Part shown: positions 51,789 through 57,042 of the stretch, in pieces
Layout of the letters: every line of letters begins with the position of its first letter
Numbering within the stretch: the first letter of the stretch is position 1
Origin: an uncultured Clostridia bacterium
GTDB lineage: Bacteria; Bacillota; Clostridia; Christensenellales; Aristaeellaceae
Assembly (NCBI GenBank): GCA_937886445.1
Contig: CALGBY010000030.1
Location: forward strand, 1 to 57,042
DNA: 57,042 nt
Direction: 5' to 3'
Position numbers and translations under genes: made by a program
The notes under the pieces: model-generated
The model's database searches: none
Seen by the model: the letters and a program-made list of their open reading frames with translations, nothing else
What the model was told of the DNA's origin: nothing

Positions 51789-52286
51789 TTATATGTCAAG
51801 AAACGCGCGCAGCTCTCTCAGGTTGTCTTCGGATACATGATCCGCGTCGCTTTTCAGCAGCTCAAGCATCCGGTCATCCTGCCCGGAACGCTGTTTTTTT
51901 GATCCCAGCCCCTTTATCAGCATGGAGATCAGCAGCTTATCCATACCGTTCAGCCGGCTTCGGTCCAGGCCTCCCTGAAGCGTAAAAAGCGCGGTGCTGT
52001 CCGGGATGGATGTGACCTTTCGCACCTCATCCGTCTGCGTTCCGGTATCGCACAGCCCCACGCCGCAAACAACGGGAACGGAAAACCGTTTCGCAGTCTG
52101 CTTATACCCTTTGATATTACTTGCATGGATCCATCCCATATATATGACCGGGCTGCCTTCGGACAAGGATGCCGGAACCTTATCCGCCGGAAAAACAGGC
52201 TTGCCGGTCATTTGCCCAAGCATTTCCGCGTAGCGTCTGGTATGCCCGTTTTTTGATGTGTACAGGATCGCCGAAAATTCTGTCAT
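51789..52286 (-). CDS. Flavodoxin-like protein
   Basis: This 165-residue protein has the flavodoxin phosphate-binding loop YTSKNGHTRRYAE near residue 8 and a WIHASNIKGYKQ segment near 55, like protoporphyrinogen-oxidase-type flavodoxins. A helical tail of about 40 residues follows. It should carry FMN and move electrons in the cytosol. The ATG at 52286 has GAGGTG at 7 bases. It lies 43 bases after the GNAT gene in a MarR-led operon. Confidence 0.8.
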   Translation of the reverse strand: MTEFSAILYTSKNGHTRRYAEMLGQMTGKPVFPADKVPASLSEGSPVIYMGWIHASNIKGYKQTAKRFSVPVVCGVGLCDTGTQTDEVRKVTSIPDSTALFTLQGGLDRSRLNGMDKLLISMLIKGLGSKKQRSGQDDRMLELLKSDADHVSEDNLRELRAFLDI

Positions 52287-52329
52287 TCTGATCACCTCTG
52301 TCATTATGCTCTGCAGGGTATATCCATGC

Positions 52330-52896
52330 TTACCTGCCGCCCGCTGTCCAGTAACCGTTATAGCGATAGCCGTCGTGACCGCCGGTAAGAAGCTGTTCCG
52401 ACAGGGTAAAGCCGTTATTCTTCAGCGCTCGGACGCGCTCCACAGCATAGACAGGCCCTTTTGTTACGATGCCGCGGGTGCCGAGCAGCTCATCCGTATA
52501 CGGCAGGATCAGCCCGAATATTTCCGTCAGCACTGCTTCGGTTTCATATCCGCTCCCTACATCTACCCGCAGGATGCACATGCCGTCAAAAGCGTCCTCA
52601 GACGCGCGGCGGCAAAGCTCTGCCGTTCCTATGATGCGGCTGCCGCTCCGCTCCGTGATCGTCATTCGGGCAAACCATCCGTTTTTGTAGGAATATGCCC
52701 AGAAATCCATTGCTTCCTTCATGCGCTCGGGGGTCGTGTAATAAAAATTATCCCCGTTGCAGTTATCGCTGTTGAAGAAGGGCAGAGCGTTCCGGTCGCT
52801 GTATACGGCAAGCAGCCCCTCAAGATCCTCCGCGCCGGTGAGCCGCAGCAGATAATGCTCGCTTTTCAGCTCGGGACATTTTTCGAAAATACTCAT
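52330..52896 (-). CDS. GNAT family N-acetyltransferase
   Basis: This 188-residue protein begins with a GNAT beta strand (HYLLRLTGAEDLEGLLAVY). A central ARMTITERSGSRIIGTAEL sheet, a RVDVGSGYETEAVLTEIFGLI segment at the acetyl-CoA site, and a late NGFTLSEQLL motif follow. The usual Q/RxxGxG/A loop is modified to VGSGYE. Substrate is unknown. The ATG at 52896 has GGAGGGG upstream and starts just after the MarR stop. Confidence 0.85.
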   Translation of the reverse strand: MSIFEKCPELKSEHYLLRLTGAEDLEGLLAVYSDRNALPFFNSDNCNGDNFYYTTPERMKEAMDFWAYSYKNGWFARMTITERSGSRIIGTAELCRRASEDAFDGMCILRVDVGSGYETEAVLTEIFGLILPYTDELLGTRGIVTKGPVYAVERVRALKNNGFTLSEQLLTGGHDGYRYNGYWTAGGR

Positions 52897-52897
52897 A

Positions 52898-53377
52898 TCA
52901 AAACCCCTCCTCTGCATTCCGGGTCGTTTTCAGATATTCCTCAAGGCGCTCCATGCCCATCGTCATTTTCCGGAAAAGACGGAAGTACTCCCCGATCTCT
53001 TCATCCGTGAAATCCCCGAAAAGCGCTTTATGTACACCGGTCTCCATGCTGGCGCTGTTTTCTATGATGCCTTTTCCCTGATCTGTCAAATGGACGCAAA
53101 GCGTTCTCGCGTCGCTTTCCGAGGGCATCAGCTTTACATACCCCGCGTTATTCAATGACGCGGCCAGTTTTTTCACATTCTGGCGTGAACAGCCCATATG
53201 CTTTGCCAGCACCGACAGGGTGGGCACCTCCGGCAGAGCCGCGGTGATCACGAGCAGAAGCCATTGCTTGCTGCTCACTTCCCCGAGATATCTGTCCATG
53301 ATCGCGTGAAGCCGGTTTTCCAGAATAAAGACGCCGGAGTAGATCATTTTCTTTTTCCATCGCAGGTCCATTTCCAT
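52898..53377 (-). CDS. MarR family transcriptional regulator
   Basis: This 159-residue winged-helix protein has LSVLAKHMGCSRQNVKKLAASLNNAG as recognition helix and ESDARTLCVHLTDQGKGI as the wing. The ATG at 53377 has AGGAGG at 11 bases; the longer frame to 53431 includes the operator and is not coding. Its promoter is a perfect consensus with a perfect 20-bp palindrome at the start site, so autorepression is strongly indicated. It leads an operon with GNAT and flavodoxin genes. Confidence 0.93.
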   Translation of the reverse strand: MEMDLRWKKKMIYSGVFILENRLHAIMDRYLGEVSSKQWLLLVITAALPEVPTLSVLAKHMGCSRQNVKKLAASLNNAGYVKLMPSESDARTLCVHLTDQGKGIIENSASMETGVHKALFGDFTDEEIGEYFRLFRKMTMGMERLEEYLKTTRNAEEGF

Positions 53378-53431
53378 TATGAGGCATTCCTCCTGTTCCG
53401 CTGATGCCGGTGATGACAATGAAACAGCCAC

Positions 53432-53451
53432 ATTGGTAACTTGTTACCAAT
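53432..53451. promoter_or_regulatory. MarR operator
   Basis: ATTGGTAACTTGTTACCAAT is a perfect 9-bp dyad with a TT centre, placed just downstream of the -10 box, as expected for a MarR autorepressor site. Confidence 0.88.
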
Positions 53452-53457
53452 ACGACC

Positions 53458-53486
53458 ATTATATCAGCCTGCCGCCGATGTGTCAA
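53458..53486 (-). promoter_or_regulatory. Promoter of the MarR operon
   Basis: TTGACA (53486-53481) and TATAAT (53463-53458) on the minus strand have a 17-base spacer, a perfect consensus. Confidence 0.9.
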
Positions 53487-53779
53487 CCGGCCGGAAGAAA
53501 CAAAAGCGTAATGGGGAACGGGGGCGAGGGTGTTTTCCGATCCCATATTCACCGGATGCACAACAGGCCCGTCCGTCTGCTTGAAAACATTTCCTGAAAT
53601 GAAAAGATAACAGGCGAAATGCCGCCGACCTGTCCGTATCTACAACATAATATGCCATATAGGTATCCGGGTTAGTGTAAAATATTTCTGGGAGAATTGA
53701 AGAAGCGAGAGGAAACGAGCAACCGAGGGATCTAAGAAGAACAAGGAATGTGAGAAGACGATAGCATCAGTAACAAATG
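53487..53779. other. Intergenic region
   Basis: No supported gene. The GAAGCGAGAGGAAACGAGC tract near 53699 is purine-rich and may belong to the mobile-element remnant that follows. Confidence 0.35.
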
Positions 53780-53832
53780 CCGGAGTCCCGGAATCCGCAG
53801 GAGCGTAGCGACTAAGGATTCCGGGACTCCGG
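53780..53832. repeat. Perfect 17-bp hairpin beside the insertion-sequence remnant
   Basis: CCGGAGTCCCGGAATCC at 53780-53796 and its exact complement at 53816-53832 flank a 19-base loop containing GAGCGTAGCGAC. It resembles REP or IS-end hairpins. Confidence 0.7.
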
Positions 53833-53839
53833 CGGGCAA

Positions 53840-54000
53840 AATTTTTTCGGGGATAAACAAAAAGAAGATCCCATCTTTGTGTTAGACTTAATATGCTCAA
53901 ATACCAAGTCAGAAAGAGAGGATCTTCCATGAACATTATACAACAGATTGTGGTCAAAGCGGTAGAGGAAATTATCGAAACAATCAAGGTTCATCGGACG
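53840..54000 (+). mobile_element. Truncated insertion-sequence remnant
   Basis: A non-coding end with AGAAGATCCCATCTTTGTG leads into a short frame with a GAGAGGATC site. The frame's local composition and the abrupt join to a reverse-strand gene near 53994 suggest that only the left end of an insertion sequence remains. The family cannot be named from so little sequence. Confidence 0.4.
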
Positions 54001-54042
54001 GCCGGAAGCTCCGTACGGATCCCGCTTGCGGCTTCACGGTGA
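53929..54042 (+). pseudogene. Truncated transposase-like gene, 5' end only
   Basis: The frame opens MNIIQQIVVKAVEEIIE and continues only 37 codons. After about codon 22 the sequence changes character (HRTAGSSVRIP), consistent with a deletion junction. The opening resembles N-termini of ISLre2/UPF0236-type transposases, but this is a weak match from memory. AGAGAGGA precedes the ATG. Its stop abuts the stop of the convergent secreted-protein gene. Confidence 0.4.
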
Positions 54043-54501
54043 TCACATTGCGGGAAGGCCGAGGAGCTCGCTGATGAACTGCACAAAATCGTGTGCCTCC
54101 GCGGAGGAGGAGATCACGATGGGCCCGGAGGAGGAAGAGGAGGTGATGGTGAGACAGAGGGTATATCCGTCTCCGGCAAGGGGGATCAGCGAATCCCAGA
54201 GGATGCACACGGAATAGAATACCGTAAGCGACTGCATCTGATCCACATCCCGCCACAGATACATCTCGCCGTTTTCCTGCTCGTTGGTGCCCGTCAGGGA
54301 AAGCGTACCTTCATCCGCGCTGTAGTACAGAAGGATCTGCCGGTCGCTGTTATCCTGAGGAAGGGTTTCCGGGCTGTCAAAGCCGTCCATGGAGAGGATC
54401 GCGCTTTTGATCACCTCATAGCAGCCTTCCCCCAGCGCGGGTACGCACACGGCGCACAGAAGGCATACGGCAAGCAGCAGGGACACTGTTTTTTTCATCA
54501 T
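54043..54501 (-). CDS. Small secreted protein, unknown function
   Basis: This 152-residue protein has a signal peptide of about 24 residues ending ALG before EG. The mature part is mixed alpha-beta with LLYYSADEGTLSLTG, MQSLTVFYSVCILWDSL and a serine run (TSSSSSGPIVISSS). No domain is recognised. AAGGAGAAGAAAAA precedes the ATG. It ends exactly at the insertion-sequence remnant, so its native downstream sequence may be lost. Confidence 0.65.
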   Translation of the reverse strand: MMKKTVSLLLAVCLLCAVCVPALGEGCYEVIKSAILSMDGFDSPETLPQDNSDRQILLYYSADEGTLSLTGTNEQENGEMYLWRDVDQMQSLTVFYSVCILWDSLIPLAGDGYTLCLTITSSSSSGPIVISSSAEAHDFVQFISELLGLPAM

Positions 54502-54874
54502 TTTTTCTTCTCCTTCGAATTAAGCCATCATTGACCGTCTGCAAAACGGATGTACAGGCTTCTCTGGCGGTTTTTTCCGTCTTCCGTCCTCCCGTGCCTG
54601 TCACGCAGAACGGAGCCGCCGATACCAAACATCCCCGCGCGGAGACAGGATCATACGCCCGGGGAAGCGCGTTAGTGTGCCCGGCGGCGCACGTTTCTGA
54701 AGGGTGAAAGACCCGGATCTGTCCGGCAACGGGAAGAAGACAGCCGAAGGCAGGGGAGCTCATCGCGGGGCGGGATCTGAAGGAAGCCGGATGCGGGAAC
54801 AGATCGACCACGGACAACCCTTTGGCCTGATGTACAGAAATCTCCTATAAGGCCGGCTGCAAACCCGCGGGTAT
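54502..54874. other. Intergenic region
   Basis: Nothing supported is seen here apart from the upstream region of the small secreted protein gene. Confidence 0.4.
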
Positions 54875-55051
54875 TAGGGTGTGTTTCTAGGGTGTGTTTC
54901 TAAATTCAAAACGATGCATTTTCAGCATCTTTTCCGTCATTTCTGCGTTGTCGAACCTCGATTTACCTCCAGTAAACCTTCGGTTCTTCGCCTTGAACTG
55001 ACGGAAAATCTGCTTGAAACTGCACATTCCTCATTTTAGAGACACACCCTA
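54875..55051. mobile_element. MITE-like element with terminal inverted repeats
   Basis: The left end TAGGGTGTGTTTCTA (54875-54889, repeated in tandem at 54888-54902) and the right end TAGAGACACACCCTA (55037-55051) form terminal inverted repeats with one mismatch. The interior folds on itself: TTTTCCGTCA pairs with TGACGGAAAA, and GAACC pairs with GGTTC. It encodes nothing. Its right end overlaps and supplies the TAG stop of the ATPase gene. Parts match the repeats at 178-270 and 56936-57042. Confidence 0.75.
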
Positions 55052-56845
55052 GGCCAGTCCCTTCAGATATTCCTCCACATTCAGATACTCGACGTTATCA
55101 CTCCGGGTATGTTCACCGCGATAGATCACATATCGCCCTGTGATCGTACCGTAGCGATGCTCGCAGGCAGCACATTTATCAGGATCAGTCAAATGCCTGT
55201 ATTGCTGCGGAACGACCTCTTTGCTGTATTTCACCTCATAGATTTCGCAGGACAGAGAATCGGGATCGAAAACGACCATATCGAATTCGCCGACAGCAAA
55301 TTGCAGCTGAAACACTTCTTTGTTTGGTTTTGCGATCTTCGTTTCGAGCACGACGATATCTTCCAACATACGCCCCTGAACGGTGCTCATGACACGATCA
55401 ATGACACGGCTGCGCTCCGCAACGGACAGTTCATTGAACTTCTCATCCAGGAGCATGGCGTCAACAAGCGCCTTTACCTGTGCATAGCGCAGGCCGGGCT
55501 GGCTGATAACGATCTTTTTCTCCCTGTCGTTGACATTGGGAAGATGAAGCTGATCGATTTCCATGATAAGGTCAAGCAGAAGCAGGTATTCACGGATCTG
55601 ACAGGCATGTGTGTCGTCAACATCGATCGTCTGTTCTTCCTTTTCCAGAATGTCCAGCATCTTTTTGACGGAGGACAGCACGAAGTCCCGGTCAATATTG
55701 CTCATGAGGTCAAACGGCGCCTCTCTGTCATGCAGAAGGTTGCGGGCTGCGCCGGAAAGCGCATTGGATGTGAATGTTTGCGTCAGAACTTCTTTGGTGA
55801 AGCGGTGGTTGATGTCTTCCACTGCACGATTGATGGCGCCTGTCAATTCACCTTTATGATACAACTCATACAGCTGACGGAAATGGCCTCCATCCTGATA
55901 GTATTTCAATGAATGCTGAATGTTTCGGGCAATGGCGGTATCAATATATTCATCAGCACTTTTCTTCGTGGCGAAGGAGGAAGATTCATTATAATGCACG
56001 CCGCCCATGCTCATGGTGCCGCCATAGCGGATGAACTCCTCCACGCCCTTAATGCCGAGAACGCTTTCAAACTCCCGATAGGAAATGAAGGTGGTATGCA
56101 GCATGATGCAGCGATCATAGAGCTGTTCAGATTCCGCGAAGATGAAGCCCAGGGAATCCGTGCCGGATAAAACGATCTTCATGCCGGAACCGGCATAGAT
56201 ATCCGAAAACAAAGCAGCACCCTCGATAAAGTCCTTCATCAGCGTCACTTCATCAATGAACACGTAGGTATAGCCTTGCTGCTCAAGGGATTGCAGGTCT
56301 GTATTGATACCGGACAGAGTATCAGATGAGTTGATCTGGATGAAGGCGGCCTTTGCCAACTGCTCCGGCGTCATATCCAACACAAGCTGGCGGATCAGGG
56401 TCGTTTTGCCGGTTCTGCGAAGGCCATACAGGATGAATACCCGGTCGTAAATATCGCCAAACGCATATTCCCTGAGCTTTTCATAGCACTCGCGATGCCT
56501 GAAACCTTTTGCAGGCAAAGCCCAATTCTGCAGCTGCTCACCGATCCGCACATAAGTATGGAATGAGCGAGCTGTTTTCTTCCCGGCTGCAGGCCTTGAT
56601 TTCGGCATGGACATTTTCAGCTGCTTCAATTCCGCTTCCAATGTCTTACGTTTTTCGATCTGCGCACGAAGCTCGTCCACTCCGTTATAGTCGATATATT
56701 GTTCGATGCGCTTTCCGTCAGCAGTATAGCGATGATAATAATAAGTTCTGCCCTTGACCTTTTTTGCCGCAACGGAACCGGGCGGCAGCGCGGCTATTGC
56801 CCGTTCAAGTTCTGAAATCTGCCCGATGATCTCAACCTGTTCCAT
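55049..56845 (-). CDS. AAA ATPase with DUF4143/PD-(D/E)xK-like C-terminus
   Basis: This 598-residue protein has an N-terminal coiled-coil and a small Tyr-rich domain (KGRTYYYHRYTADGKRIEQYI). An AAA_14-type ATPase follows: Walker A GLRRTGKTT near residue 142 and Walker B YVFIDEV near 193. The C-terminal nuclease-like region holds EFDMVVFD...EIYEVKYSK near 505-535, with the D...ExK pattern. Such ATPases are abundant in gut anaerobes and their function is not established. GGAGGTG lies 6 bases before the ATG. A perfect promoter framed by 12-bp inverted repeats suggests tight control. Its stop codon lies within a MITE-like element, so the C-terminus may be trimmed or slightly altered. Confidence 0.87.
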   Translation of the reverse strand: MEQVEIIGQISELERAIAALPPGSVAAKKVKGRTYYYHRYTADGKRIEQYIDYNGVDELRAQIEKRKTLEAELKQLKMSMPKSRPAAGKKTARSFHTYVRIGEQLQNWALPAKGFRHRECYEKLREYAFGDIYDRVFILYGLRRTGKTTLIRQLVLDMTPEQLAKAAFIQINSSDTLSGINTDLQSLEQQGYTYVFIDEVTLMKDFIEGAALFSDIYAGSGMKIVLSGTDSLGFIFAESEQLYDRCIMLHTTFISYREFESVLGIKGVEEFIRYGGTMSMGGVHYNESSSFATKKSADEYIDTAIARNIQHSLKYYQDGGHFRQLYELYHKGELTGAINRAVEDINHRFTKEVLTQTFTSNALSGAARNLLHDREAPFDLMSNIDRDFVLSSVKKMLDILEKEEQTIDVDDTHACQIREYLLLLDLIMEIDQLHLPNVNDREKKIVISQPGLRYAQVKALVDAMLLDEKFNELSVAERSRVIDRVMSTVQGRMLEDIVVLETKIAKPNKEVFQLQFAVGEFDMVVFDPDSLSCEIYEVKYSKEVVPQQYRHLTDPDKCAACEHRYGTITGRYVIYRGEHTRSDNVEYLNVEEYLKGLA

Positions 56846-56865
56846 AACGGCACCTCCATATCGCG

Positions 56866-56913
56866 GTTATCCCAATTATACCCCTTATATTCATGCATGT
56901 CAATTGGGATAAC
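56866..56913. promoter_or_regulatory. Inverted-repeat operator pair around the ATPase promoter
   Basis: GTTATCCCAATT (56866-56877) and AATTGGGATAAC (56902-56913) are exact complements separated by 24 bases. One arm overlaps the -10 box and the other the -35 box. Confidence 0.8.
56875..56903 (-). promoter_or_regulatory. Promoter of the AAA ATPase gene
   Basis: TTGACA (56903-56898) and TATAAT (56880-56875) on the minus strand have a 17-base spacer. Confidence 0.9.
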
Positions 56914-56935
56914 TGAAACGGTACGGCTCACGCAT

Positions 56936-57042
56936 GAGTTGAAGAAATTGAAGGTTTACTGAATGTAAATCGAAATTTCTGCAGGATGGAGATGTTGGAA
57001 AAGGCACCGCTCAGCGTGCTGACGAATTGTGCGGTATTGCCT
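56936..57042. repeat. Dispersed repeat copy, cut by the window end
   Basis: GAAATTGAAGGTTTAC..GTAAATCGAAATTTC folds as an imperfect hairpin, and the following block ends TGACGAATTGTGCGGTATTGCCT. It matches, inverted, the GTAAACCTTC segments at 178-200 and 54961-54980 and resembles 225-252 in direct orientation. Confidence 0.55.

Noticed and set aside
53640..53987. 115-codon minus-strand frame over the hairpin and insertion-sequence remnant
   Set aside because: It runs through a perfect hairpin and the transposase-like stub in antisense, with no ribosome site or domain.

Overview
The window reads as a chromosomal segment of an uncultured or little-studied anaerobic Bacillota bacterium, probably a gut or rumen member of the Clostridia near Christensenellales/Aristaeella-type organisms. 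The reasons are moderately high GC, AGGAGG-type ribosome binding sites, textbook sigma-A promoters, (PTPKPTAT)n-linked surface proteins with a DUF6273-like domain, and secretion signals of the MKKLVSLLLALMLLL type. The taxonomic placement is inference. No rRNA, tRNA or CRISPR array was seen.

Layout. 1-5.3 kb: two covarying hairpin modules, then a ferric-iron-type ABC importer (binding protein, fused double permease, ATPase). 5.5-10.9 kb, minus strand: three tandem M42 aminopeptidases followed by a repeat-stalked membrane protein. 10.9-20.7 kb: housekeeping and conserved genes (zinc-ribbon membrane protein, DUF975, typA/bipA with a long leader, DUF1858 redox protein, GT2 glycosyltransferase, NYN-LOTUS protein, 2H phosphoesterase, DUF1349). 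19.8-28.7 kb: a LysR-type regulator divergent from a catabolic operon (2-hydroxyacid dehydrogenase, sugar ABC importer, two SGNH esterases, metallo-beta-lactamase-fold hydrolase, KDPG-type aldolase, P-loop kinase). 28.9-32.6 kb: a large hybrid histidine kinase with five tandem sensory repeats, then a small protein with a RiPP/bacteriocin-like leader.

33.7-44.5 kb is a LacI-regulated oligosaccharide operon: GH31 glycosidase, GH65 phosphorylase, MalFG-like permeases, binding protein, an (alpha/alpha)6-type glycosidase and beta-phosphoglucomutase. Imported alpha-glucoside would be trimmed or phosphorolysed in the cytoplasm to beta-glucose 1-phosphate and then converted to glucose 6-phosphate. 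Matching 14-bp operators lie before lacI, before the GH31 gene and inside the GH65 gene.

44.6-48.7 kb is an AT-rich island with three co-directional secreted proteins that I do not recognise as a described system: a protein with six 11-residue tryptophan repeats predicted to form a Trp-bordered amphipathic helix, a 590-residue helical-repeat protein, and a divergent zinc phospholipase C/S1-P1-like protein. This is the best candidate for something new. 48.7-57 kb: a MATE transporter fused to an RsbW-like ATPase domain, AraC and MarR regulators with GNAT and flavodoxin genes, a truncated insertion-sequence remnant, a MITE-like element that supplies the stop codon of an AAA/DUF4143-type ATPase, and another copy of the same repeat family at the window end.

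All function calls are from motif reading by eye; no database search was run.
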